Assembly: GCA_037389465.1 (NCBI GenBank)
Contig: JAZARR010000280.1
Span: 186,001 to 250,000 of the forward strand
DNA length: 64,000 nucleotides
Origin: Baylisascaris procyonis
Taxonomy: Eukaryota; Nematoda; Chromadorea; Rhabditida; Ascarididae
Reading direction: 5' to 3'
The notes beneath the pieces were generated by a model that saw nothing but the letters and a program-made list of their open reading frames with translations, ran no database searches and was not told the origin of the DNA. Position numbers and translations under genes: made by a program. Each line of letters begins with the position of its first letter. The stretch's first letter is position 1. Of the stretch, positions 10,301 through 18,279 are shown in pieces.

Positions 10301-13300
10301 CAGAAATAACTCCCCGTTTTCTTTTTCATCCAATTTCGCAGTGGTTCCTCTTCCTTTTGATCAAAAAAGCAGGGAAAAATAGCAGTTTCTTTACGTTTCA
10401 GATATTGTGTATTGCCACTTAAGCCTGATAGATTTTTGAGAAAAATATAAGCGCCCTAATTTATTAGAAAAAATTTGTGATCTACAGGGATTTTTTCGAG
10501 TGAGAATTGGCATCTTAATATTTTGTCATATCATGGCCACTGTTATAATGCTGTCATATCTAGACGACTCCGCCGTACCAGGTGGAAGGCTACAATAGTC
10601 AAATATGCCACTTTTCTTGGAGTGAGGTTCCTCATGTAATGTAATTTGGTAGACTAGATGTCAAATTCGCTCTGTAAAACTGTTAGTATAGTATTAGTGA
10701 TGAATTGAAGGTTGAAGTGGATGCAGCAATATGCGAAATGGCAGCTCCAATGAAGAAACCCTCTCGTCTAGGAGTGAGGGGGTTGGCATGCATAGATAAT
10801 TATCCAGTGCGACTGGCAAGGAACCTCGAATGGATCATTGAAGCCGTTGCAAGGGTTTGATTTTAAAACATCACTTTTAGTTACTATTCACTACTAAGGC
10901 CATCGTAAGTAAAGAGGTGAATTAAACGGTGCTCTTTATATAAGTTTTTGTTTTGTGAAATATTCGTCCATTTTTTAGCCATATCTGTCGATTGAATGAA
11001 AGGTTAAAGACGTGATGTCAATTCACCTTTTGTGATTTGTAACAAAGTTCACTTCTTTCATAGTTTGTTTTGGTATGTTCGCTGTAGGTACAGTGAATTG
11101 TGTCTCACACTTCATTGTTTTAAATTTAAGGCCAGAGGGCAAAGTGATAATGTCCGCCAACGATAAGGAGTTATGCATTGGAAAAATCCTAAAAACATTG
11201 GCTGGAAGAATGTCACAAGACTATAACAAACTAAGCCAACATCTTCAGAAGTTCGAAATAAGACTAAAACGAACTAAATGGATAATAAGCAGATATAGAA
11301 AAATAGATGCTTTCATTGAAAGCGATATGAATTTCTGAAATTAGAGGTGATTTCATAATAGTTGTGGCAACAGCGAGAAAGCTGTCTTTGATGAAAATTC
11401 TTGGGTTTTGTAGAATTTCCACCATAAAAGCAAACTGTGGTGTATTTCGTGGAAGGAAGTTTCAAGAGGAAGGCTCAAATACTCATGTCATAAAGCATGA
11501 AACAATGTCTAAACGCTCGAAGGCTCTATGAAGTAGTCACAGTTGAACGAAGGAAAGGCTCTATGCATATATTCACTGCCGCATCGAATTTTTATTGAAA
11601 ATAGTGAAGCAGCAACGCACCAGCTTAGCTCTCAATTCTGTTGAACTCTCATTTGAACTGTTATATCCACTCACCCCAACTCCCTATTATCTGGAGCAGA
11701 GTGTAAGAATAGCAAGCCCATCAATTAATTAAGATTGACAAATACGTTATAGACTGATAAATATTTACATAAGTGTTAAATAAATAAATAAATAAATAAA
11801 AATTCAAATGTGAATACATAAGCATATGTATAGGTGATGTTATTGCAGGGCGAAAATGTGGATGAGGCATCTCCGCATAATCGTCGTAAACCTCAAATGC
11901 ATCGTTGTGAATACTGTGGACGAGTTGACAAATACCCATCGAAAATGAAGGTTTTTTATATTGAAGTTATCCTTTACAGGATTCAAATTCCATGCAGTTC
12001 TGCTTGGACGTGTTCTATTTCTTTATCTAGAACTAAAATTTTGAGATAATTAATTCATCCCCAATGTCTCCATTCGATGTTGTTTTGTTGATTTTCACGT
12101 TCACCAAAATGGATTAGATGAGGCGATGCATTATTGCCAATTCATCCTTGAACGATGTTTATTTAATTGATTCGCCAATTATAGGCTAGTTGAAAAATTG
12201 ATGATTGAATTCAGTAAAATCGATTTCATCAAGGAGATGTCATTAAACCTCAGTGACACGGAAACACTGACTAAGCTGACACATCCATTTTCCTTATTTC
12301 GTTAGTTGGTGAGTTGTTTTATAATTGACAAGTCGACTGTACATTCCTTACATCCACTGACCGCAAATACATTAAGTCTCTTATTCCCTTATTTCTGCAA
12401 AGAGCGCATCATGAAGTGTCTTGTTTGCACATATGGCTCTGTCCATCTGTTTTCACTTGTTTGAACTATCCACTGGTTTTATAGTGATCAGTTTAAACTA
12501 TATATAATAATCAAAAAAGTTTGAACTGTTAAAGTGGTTTGATCATAATGTAGAAGCTAGTAGGGGAAAGCAGTGAAAGTAGCCTCTCTTCTAGTCAATT
12601 TAGGTGACGAAAAAATGTAGGGGCGCTTACAGAGGATGAAGTAAAAAAAGGTAAAGTTTATTGCTGTTGCCGTACCTTCTTCGAGCTAGGTCACTTCTCA
12701 AAGCAACTCCTGTATCGAAAATATAGTAAAAAGTATACCATTGAGTATATTTTTTCGAGAATCTCTTTTTCATGGAAGTTCCAAAATTTTTTACTCAAAT
12801 ATCTTCTGATGGACTCGTTTGAATCTCATTAATAATGTGGATGTTGTATTCAGTGGTCTTGTTCTTTGAGCTAACAATAAGCTAAATAAAAACTGATAAA
12901 TCCAATTTAGCACACGTTTGCCACTTTTCTTAATGATTCCTATCGCCGAATGAACGATGTGCTGGGTGACGATTCGATTTTCTCTAAACACATCCTTTCT
13001 ATCAAATTTCTAGGTTACTGTCTAAAACAAAGTTAAGTGAGTAAAGCTGTGAGGAATTGTTTCACATGGGAGAGAAGAGGACAATAAAGAAAAAGTGGTG
13101 GATTTGGCATCGGAAAGAGTCTCTTGCGAGTTCTGATCGGATAGAGCGAAATGTTTAGTGTGGAGCATTTAATTGAGGCACATATGCATACTGGTGAGAG
13201 GCCATTCGAGTGTGCAGTATGCGGGATGTGCTTCGCACAAAAAACACCGATGCGGATGCATGTTCGCCGACATCTTAATCAGAAGCCATATGTATGCGAT

Positions 13301-13667
13301 ATTGACGGTTGTGGGCAACTATTCATCAACGGTTCTGTGCTGCATGCGCATCAGAAGGCAAAGCATTTCCAGCGTTAACGGTATTTTTTCTGAATAAGAG
13401 GGGATTTTGCCTTCGAAATTTAAGTTATTTTAAGGTTCATTCAGAGGACGGGATTTTACGCTTACAGCCATTTAGCCGTTATAACTGCATCATTCTATTT
13501 TGACAGCAAAAAGTACGGTCACATACGTGTTGCATGTTGTGCATCAATTTCTGGTTTCTGAACAAGTATCCGGTTGTAGTTGCAGTGTACTAGTTGGGTT
13601 GGGTCGCTGACGTATATGCTTGTCATGAAAAATGGAAGTTCCGTTTTTTGAAAGAATCCCCTCGAGA

Positions 13668-13714
<47 letters not shown>

Positions 13715-15853
13715 TGAAAATAATCAACAAAACATGATTTCTATTCAAACGAACATGAGAATGTGTTTGCATATAAATAGAAGGCTCCGCTATTTCGCTT
13801 TTAGGTCATCGCTACCGTCATATGCTTTTTATAGAGTACTTGTGTGCACTATGTGATATCTTTAAATTGAATTGATTGTTGTAGTTTTGAATTGAACTGA
13901 ATTATTTTATTTCAGTAACATTCAATAGCCTCTCATATAATAAATACCTTGTCGATTTTACGGTTTTTTCGAAGGCGGCAATTGCAACAAATTTATTCAA
14001 ATTGTTGTCACTTGACGGCTCTTGAGTTACACGAATGCTCTATTTCTGATCCAGAAGAGCTAAACATCTTAAGTTTTATAATTATACCTTTTTGCAACCG
14101 AATTAGTGACCTATCCACTTGGGTCTTTCCTTGAGATCATTTCCTGTTACGCGTATTTACGCATGCCTAGTAGTTGTTCCTACTGGTCTTAGCCAAGTGA
14201 ATAAGGCTAAAGTGACTTGAACATCAGGGATTGCTAAGTGCAGTTTGGGATTAGTCGTTCCTCGCATTCCGGAACTTCAATTCTCATAGTTTCTTTTGAT
14301 TCCATAGATTATGGGTTTTTAAGCTTGGATATTTGCTCAACTATATTTGGCGTTTTTGCTTATTGAGATTCCTCTCGTTCTTTGGTTCGTTCTGTCGATG
14401 TGCCTTGTAATAACGTTTGGGCAAACTCCTTCATATCCTCGTCCATTTACAAACGTTTCCTGCAAATTTCAGCATTCTTTAAATGCTTCTTGCATTCTAA
14501 GGAGGAACAGGCACTGCTTGGAGCTGATGTACTACTGCAGTGGGTATTTCTAGTGTCTTGCCACAAAAGCTAATTCCAGAGAGTGTTTTAAAAACTTTGA
14601 CCCAAAATCATTTAGTTCTGCAATTTGCGAACCATATGTGATCCTTAAGCTCTGTTTCAAGTTCATATGCTCAACATCCTCAAGGAGATATAGGAATGTG
14701 GAGGAGCATTATTCCTCTGCGAATTTCATATAGCATAACAATCACTTCATCTCTTTTAATCCCCCTGTCTTCCTCTCTTTCGGTTAATAAAAATTAGCTA
14801 ATGGAAATATCGCAGTCTATAATTCGCCGTTTTCAGATATGCATGTATGCGTGGTTGTGGTCGATCATTTGCGCATTCGCGCAATCAAAGAAACCACGAA
14901 AAGACTTGTAATTCCAAAGTGCTTGTCTCGGAAAGAATTGAGCCAGTGTACACCTCAATAGGTGTGTCAGGACATCCAGGCATACGCTCGAGAATAGAGG
15001 ACTCTAGAGTTGGAGAACTGTTTGGCGACGGATGCGTTACTGAGGTAATAGAAGAAGATGAGTGTGACACGTATTCGGCCACCGAAGGAAAAGAGGTTAG
15101 TGTTTTGCTTAAGCTTTTCGTAGAAAAGGTTACTGGTTGGCATTTCAATGCACACCGATCTCCTCTCCCAACTCTTTTGTTCGTCGCCGTCCACACCGAA
15201 GTTGTTGAAAGTGGCATCGGTAATTAATAGTCAGATTTCAAAAGAAAAGACGTTCTTCAGGAAATCGATGAATTACTCGGTGCGTTTTGATTGTCGATCG
15301 TCGTTCTGATCGTGTAGTGCGATTTTAGTGCATCCTTGGTCTCGTGATCTTACCTCTGAATTTAGAAAGATCACCAGTCGTGGATAGAATCACGCGATTG
15401 TCATCTTTATAGCTTCTAGTTTTTTTATTTAATTTGTTATTTACGTTAACAGTCTTGAAATCTCGGTACGCAATGGAGCATAGCCACAACCCCCTCCTCT
15501 TTCCCTCACATCTAAGACGTGGGTGGTTGCACTCTAAATCTTCAGCATTTGATGCTCCCTCATGGCGGAAAAAAGGATACGTAGGCAGGATTATAGAACG
15601 GTGTCAGTTTTTATGAAAGCGATTGTCCTTCATAAAAACTGTGATTGCCGCCAGACCTAACAACTCCTCTTTCCAAGCGAAATTATTGTCTACACTTTAT
15701 CGTCTTGTTGTCTTTCAGTCGGTAGTGTTGGAAACGTCGAGTTGTAAAGAAGGAATGAGCACAGAGGCAGATGCGGAAGACGTGGCATGTGATGCCGAAA
15801 GGGCATTCGACTTGAGGCAATTTCAGAGCGTCGACAAGACGGCGACGGCTGTG
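4155..15853 (+). CDS. Multi-exon C2H2 zinc-finger protein gene (interrupted in places)
   Basis: Exons were linked by checking that donor and acceptor phases agree: 4155-4316, 5104-5213, 6320-6401, 7066-7231, 8315-8482, 9124-9227, 9538-9694, possibly 10687-10854, 11849-11950, about 13166-13380, 14837-15095 and 15719-15853. The product would be a nuclear DNA- or RNA-binding protein, probably a transcription factor. It has an N-terminal cluster of four fingers (one degenerate), a linker rich in acidic, Ser and Thr residues with a basic patch ([12 protein letters not shown]), and a C-terminal cluster of four fingers ending in a C2HC variant. Several fingers are split by introns just before the first His. 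Defects: two apparent single-base losses in exon 7066-7231, in-frame TAA at 7169-7171 and at 13376-13378, and a non-standard acceptor near 13166. Either this is a decaying gene or the assembly has small errors. The final exon after 15853 is uncertain, and no ortholog name is offered. Confidence 0.6.
4317..5103 (+). other. Intron of the zinc-finger gene
   Basis: GT at 4317 to AG at 5103. The minus-strand open frames here (4179-4559 and others) have no motif and partly oppose the zinc-finger coding exon. Nothing else was seen. Confidence 0.6.
5104..5213 (+). CDS. Zinc-finger gene exon (end of finger 2, degenerate finger 3)
   Basis: Acceptor CAG ends at 5103. Phase 0 entry gives [11 protein letters not shown], which completes finger 2 with exact CX12HX3H spacing. 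Finger 3 follows as [21 protein letters not shown], where the second zinc Cys is replaced by Phe (CX2F), so it should not bind zinc normally. The donor is taken as GTTAGT at 5214, leaving phase 2, which fits the next exon. Confidence 0.7.
5214..7065 (+). other. Introns around the 6320-6401 exon
   Basis: Two introns with the small exon between them. No RNA gene, repeat or other coding was recognised. A minus-strand frame at 5254-5649 has no recognisable feature. Confidence 0.5.
6320..6401 (+). CDS. Zinc-finger gene exon (first half of finger 4)
   Basis: It begins after TTTTCAG (ends 6319) in the phase left by the previous exon and encodes [16 protein letters not shown] followed by [11 protein letters not shown]. 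This is the Cys half of a CX4C finger. The donor GTACGT at 6402 leaves phase 0, and the His half is in exon 7066-7231. The exon is too short to stand out alone, so the call depends on phase agreement and finger continuity. Confidence 0.65.
7066..7231 (+). CDS. Zinc-finger gene exon with two apparent 1-base losses and one in-frame TAA
   Basis: Acceptor TTTCAG ends at 7065. The exon opens with THIHVVH, which completes finger 4 as CX12HX4H with the preceding exon. It continues GFGGTLEEK, then breaks frame near 7116, reads DDDTVEE, breaks again near 7135, and then reads [14 protein letters not shown] (7169-7171), [20 protein letters not shown] up to GTTTCG at 7232. The length is 166 bases. Two more bases would make 168, exactly the phase 0 to phase 0 length needed by both neighbours. 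The acidic composition is consistent on both sides of each break, so the exon call is good even though it cannot be read through as given. Confidence 0.6.
7232..9123 (+). other. Introns around the 8315-8482 exon
   Basis: AT-rich sequence with no further coding supported. Acceptors and donors fit the flanking exons as described for each exon. Confidence 0.5.
8315..8482 (+). CDS. Zinc-finger gene exon (linker)
   Basis: Acceptor GCGTTTCAG ends at 8314 and donor GTCTCT begins at 8483. It is 168 bases, phase 0 on both ends. It encodes [19 protein letters not shown] and then a hydrophobic, Thr/Val-rich run ([12 protein letters not shown]). There is no known domain. It is placed in the gene by phase and by the same strand and spacing as its neighbours. 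Confidence 0.65.
9124..9227 (+). CDS. Zinc-finger gene exon (acidic linker)
   Basis: It begins after ACACAG (ends 9123) and encodes [18 protein letters not shown] and [11 protein letters not shown]. Donor GTATGA at 9228 leaves phase 2, matching the next acceptor. It is rich in Glu, Asp and Val and lacks a recognisable domain. Confidence 0.65.
9538..9694 (+). CDS. Zinc-finger gene exon (linker with basic patch)
   Basis: Acceptor TTTTACAG ends at 9537 and donor GTAATT begins at 9695. The first base completes an Arg codon with the previous exon and the last codon is complete. The product has Ser-rich sequence and then [15 protein letters not shown], a plausible monopartite nuclear localisation signal (inference). 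Confidence 0.65.
9695..11848 (+). other. Long intron (about 2.15 kb), may contain an extra exon
   Basis: The only coding-like segment is the candidate at 10687-10854. A lysine-rich frame at 11075-11338 has no known motif and no suitable splice context. (AAAT)n-like sequence lies at about 11780-11800. Confidence 0.45.
10687..10854 (+). CDS. Candidate extra exon of the zinc-finger gene
   Basis: Between TGTTAG (ends 10686) and GTTTGA (10855) lies a 168-base open segment that is phase 0 at both ends, as needed to fit between exons 9538-9694 and 11849-11950. It encodes [20 protein letters not shown], then a basic stretch ([10 protein letters not shown]) and a hydrophobic helix-like run ([14 protein letters not shown]). 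The splice signals are weaker than those of the other exons and no family is recognised, so it may be chance. Confidence 0.33.
11849..11950 (+). CDS. Zinc-finger gene exon (first half of finger 5)
   Basis: Acceptor TTGCAG ends at 11848 and donor GTTTTT begins at 11951, phase 0 on both ends. It encodes [16 protein letters not shown] and then [17 protein letters not shown], the Cys half of a CX2C finger. The core Phe that normally sits four residues after the second Cys is Asp here (CGRVD). The pattern KYPSKM is close to KHPSKI of finger 1, which suggests the two clusters are related by duplication. Confidence 0.7.
11951..13165 (+). other. Intron of the zinc-finger gene
   Basis: About 1.2 kb, AT-rich, with no supported features. 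Confidence 0.5.
13166..13380 (+). CDS. Zinc-finger gene exon (end of finger 5, fingers 6 and 7) with in-frame TAA near its end
   Basis: Coding is clear from CAT at 13166: [13 protein letters not shown] completes finger 5, then [13 protein letters not shown] is finger 6 (CX2CX12HX3H) and [15 protein letters not shown] is finger 7 (CX4CX12HX4H). The acceptor is unclear. GGAG before CAT keeps the frame but leaves finger 5 one residue short, while TTTAG at about 13154-13158 does not keep the frame. After KAKHFQR a TAA (13376-13378) occurs just two bases before the GTATTT donor at 13381. Splicing there gives phase 2, exactly what exon 14837 requires. So the stop is either a premature stop or the end of a shorter product. 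Confidence 0.65.
13381..14836 (+). other. Intron of the zinc-finger gene with a TA microsatellite
   Basis: GT at 13381 to AG at 14836. It includes a (TA)n tract at about 13672-13711. Two overlapping short frames at 14347-14573 begin with a hydrophobic run but have no other support. Confidence 0.5.
13672..13711. repeat. (TA)n microsatellite
   Basis: About 40 bases of alternating A and T inside an intron. One of five such tracts in the first 25 kb. Confidence 0.95.
14837..15095 (+). CDS. Zinc-finger gene exon (finger 8, C2HC type, plus acidic tail)
   Basis: Acceptor GTTTTCAG ends at 14836. In the phase left by the previous exon it reads [14 protein letters not shown], a finger of form CX4CX12HX3C in which the last ligand is Cys instead of His. 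The tail includes [15 protein letters not shown] and an acidic run ([18 protein letters not shown]) typical of regulatory tails. Donor GTTAGT begins at 15096, phase 0. Confidence 0.68.
15605..15641. other. Perfect 13-bp hairpin in an intron
   Basis: CAGTTTTTATGAA (15605-15617) and its exact reverse complement (15629-15641) are separated by 11 bases. It lies in the intron between exons 14837-15095 and 15719-15853. It could be a short foldback or a small-element remnant, and no function is claimed. Confidence 0.7.
15719..15853 (+). CDS. Zinc-finger gene, last exon traced
   Basis: Acceptor CTTTCAG ends at 15718 and donor GTGAGT begins at 15854, phase 0 on both ends (135 bases). It encodes [20 protein letters not shown] and then a run ending in VDKTATAV, acidic and without a known domain. 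A possible terminal exon begins after TTTTCAG at 16103 and reads VVIAIRIRYYKIVY to TAG near 16147, with AATAAA near 16192, but this is weak. Confidence 0.58.
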
Positions 15854-16974
15854 GTGAGTTGGGTGTTAAATTTGTATTGACGGTGGATTTAACAAATGAT
15901 TTCTTTGTATTAATAACAAAGTAATTGGTCTAAATTCCACTGTCGTTTTCTGATATTATCTAATTGGAATAACTCAGAAAATCTACTCATGTAACTGGGC
16001 AGGACAGAGTCTGGTTCAGGTCGTGTACCGAACCCTCTTACCGCAGTGTGATCACATTGTGCTACGACATTGTGATGCTACACATATCCCGACACTTTTC
16101 AGGTTGTTATTGCAATACGAATCCGTTATTATAAGATCGTCTATTAGCTCATATTAGTGGGCAGTTTGGACGTCAGTAGGCGAACCCAATTAATAAAAGA
16201 ACTCCAAATGAAAGCAGTATTTGATGAGTGAAAACATCATACGAAGATAGGATACAAGCCTGCTAAGTTCTGCTTTCCGGATATGTTCTCGAAGCGATCG
16301 AGACACAGCGGTCACGTTTATTCGGCATTATTCTTTGCCTAAATTCCATCGATTCTATTACTCTGCACCTAATGCAACAATCCTCATAAGCACACATTGA
16401 AACCCATGTGGGCACCCGTCACTGAACAGTGGTCATCGTCTGAGTTTGGGCCATTCTGAATCGACTTCATTGTAACATGCTGATTATGTAAATTAGGCGT
16501 AGGACCAAGCAAACCCTACACTAACTACACGATCAGTCATTTAGTTTATTTAATTTCGAAATTTTCATGCACTCGAGCCACCACCGAGAAGTGAGATTCG
16601 AAACTTTTGAAGCGTTCGACGACTCTTTTCAGTTGCCTTTTCATCGCTTCTTTGAGATTTAGAATCTGCAAGATATCTTTGAAGTAACGACTCGATATGC
16701 AAATGCCTGATTCTTCTATGAGTTGATTACGTTGTGATAGTTTATTGATAAGCGCGTTCGTTGATCTATTTATTCAACGTTGCAATAACCATTTTCCTCA
16801 CCGCTAAATAGTATTTTTATTATATGATTAAATTGGCAGTTAACTGTTTTATGGGTATAACTTATTTTTGTGCTTTATTATGGTACGCCTTAGTGTAGTA
16901 GGATTTACAAATTGTCAGAATGCAACGTCACCAAGGTCATCCTAATGCCCATGAAAACAACATAGCATAAATAT

Positions 16975-16977
<3 letters not shown>
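15854..16977. other. Non-coding gap between the zinc-finger gene and the RTE fragment
   Basis: No confident feature beyond the weak terminal-exon candidate at 16103-16147. Confidence 0.45.

Positions 16978-17029
<52 letters not shown>
16978..17029. repeat. (TA)n microsatellite at the 3' end of the RTE fragment
   Basis: About 50 bases of TA lie directly beyond the last codons of the minus-strand retrotransposon frame. Non-LTR elements of this type often end in simple repeats, so it may be the element tail (inference). Confidence 0.85.
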
Positions 17030-17053
17030 CTTAGATTACTTCGAAGTCGTTGT

Positions 17054-17779
17054 TCAACGAGATGTCCCTGTCGCAACAGACAGTCCCGTGACGACGTTCC
17101 GCACGATGCCCTTCCATAACGATATGTCTACTGCTTTTCTTCTCCATGTTGTTCCTACATTTGTCTTGAGAAAGTCTTCCCATCTGCGTGGTGGCCTTCC
17201 TCTGGGTCTTTTGCGATCTCTTGGACACCAGTGCAGTATTCTGGCGCTCCACCTATTGTCATCTTTGCGTGCAACATGGCCGGCCCAGCGTAATTTGTTT
17301 AACTTGTATTCAATTACTACGTCCTTCGGCAACCTTCTTTGCCTTATCACTTCGTTTTTGACTTTATCGCGGAGCGATATCCCGAGCATTGATCTCTCCA
17401 TTGCTCGTTGTGTTCTTTGTAGTTTTTTCTCTTCTGCGGCTGTTAGCGCCCAGGTTTCTCTACCGTATGTCATTGCTTTCAAGACTGTAGAATTGAACAG
17501 TTTTGCTTTCGTTTCTCGCTTGAGTTTTGATTTTAGGACATCAGATATTTCTTTGAATTTACTCCAGGCGGCTCTTTGTCTTCTAGTGATTTCTTCCTTC
17601 AGATCGTTGTCCATCCTGACTGCTTGTCCCAAGTAAACGTAGCTTTCCACTTCTTCTATATGCTCGTTGCCAAGTTTTATTCCGTCGCAAGGCAAGTCTT
17701 TTGACTTCATGAACTTGGTTTTAGTTTTTTTGACCTTCAGGCCGATTTTTGCACCTTCCCTGTCCAATTCCATCAGCAT
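17054..17779 (-). pseudogene. RTE reverse transcriptase, thumb and C-terminal portion
   Basis: A 241-codon open frame starting just after the FADD motif, with MLMELDREGAKIGLKV, the YVYLGQ motif, WALTAAEEKKLQRTQRAMER and a basic GRPPRRW motif, all typical of RTE-clade polymerases in nematodes and other invertebrates. It ends at TGA/TAA near 17054. The upstream polymerase palm is in another frame. Confidence 0.8.
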
Positions 17780-18141
17780 TTTTTGTAGCTCATCGTTGAG
17801 CTACCTGTGAGAACAATGTCGTCGGCGAATCTTAGGTGGTTTAGCTTCTCGCCGTCAATTGTAATACCTTCTGTCCAATTCAACTTACACATCACCATTT
17901 CGAGGCAAGCAGAGAATAGCTTAGGAGATATCGTGTGACCCTGCTTGACCCCTTTACAGACTGGCATTTGTAATTCGTTATTGAACAGGGTAATGCACGT
18001 GAAATTGCCCTTTTCCGCTGACTGAAGTAGTTTAATGTAGCCGGGGTGGATTCCTTGGTCCTTTAGTGCTTCGAGCACTGCATTGACCTGCATATCGTTG
18101 TCCATCCTGACTGCTTGTCCCAAGTAAACGTAGCTTTCCAT
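17773..18141 (-). pseudogene. RTE reverse transcriptase palm fragment with duplicated leader
   Basis: This 122-codon frame contains GVKQGHTISPKLFSACLEMV and FADDIVL. Its first about 18 codons (MESYVYLGQAVRMDNDM) repeat a segment that belongs downstream of the FADD motif, so the start is an artefact of rearrangement rather than a true protein start. Confidence 0.75.
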
Positions 18142-18147
18142 TTCTTC

Positions 18148-18150
<3 letters not shown>
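18091..18150 (-). repeat. Direct repeat of an internal RTE segment
   Basis: About 55-60 bases, nearly identical to 17604-17662, including ATCGTTGTCCATCCTGACTG. The two copies lie about 490 bases apart in the same orientation. Confidence 0.88.
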
Positions 18151-18193
<43 letters not shown>

Positions 18194-18214
18194 GAAGAAA
18201 TGGAAATTTACATC

Positions 18215-18271
<57 letters not shown>

Positions 18272-18279
18272 TAAATTTC
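18135..18279. repeat. Two nested/adjacent foldbacks separated by (TA)n
   Basis: First foldback: TTTCCATTTCTTCTATAT (18135-18152) pairs with 18189-18206. Second foldback: GAAATTTACATCGA (18203-18216) pairs with TCGATGTAAATTTC (18266-18279). The loops are TA tracts (about 18160-18189 and 18217-18267). The arms overlap at 18203-18206. Confidence 0.88.

Larger units (their letters stand above)
17031..18141 (-). mobile_element. RTE-type non-LTR retrotransposon fragment, 5'-truncated
   Basis: The minus strand encodes the C-terminal half of an RTE-like reverse transcriptase. From right to left there is the segment with KGVKQGHTISPKLF, where family members usually have GDTISPKLF, then the catalytic motif FADDIVL (about 17835-17815), then the thumb and C-terminal region with ESYVYLGQAVRMDNDL (about 17660-17610), KLNKLRWAGHVAR (about 17310-17270) and RPRGRPPRRWED (about 17215-17180). 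A one-base shift near 17790, in the run after FADDIVLTGSS, separates two overlapping open frames (17773-18141 and 17054-17779). The endonuclease domain is absent. The 5' edge at 18091-18150 is a second copy of the internal ESYVYLGQ segment, followed by TA tracts. The fragment is inactive. Confidence 0.85.

Noticed and set aside
11075..11338. 87-codon basic open frame in the zinc-finger intron
   Set aside because: No recognisable family, no matching splice sites, and its length is within chance in AT-rich DNA.
14347..14573. Small secreted protein (hydrophobic N-terminus, several Cys)
   Set aside because: Two overlapping frames both look hydrophobic by composition. There is no start context or homolog, and the region is an intron of the zinc-finger gene.
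17088..17636. 182-codon plus-strand open frame
   Set aside because: It lies opposite the RTE polymerase coding strand and is its shadow.
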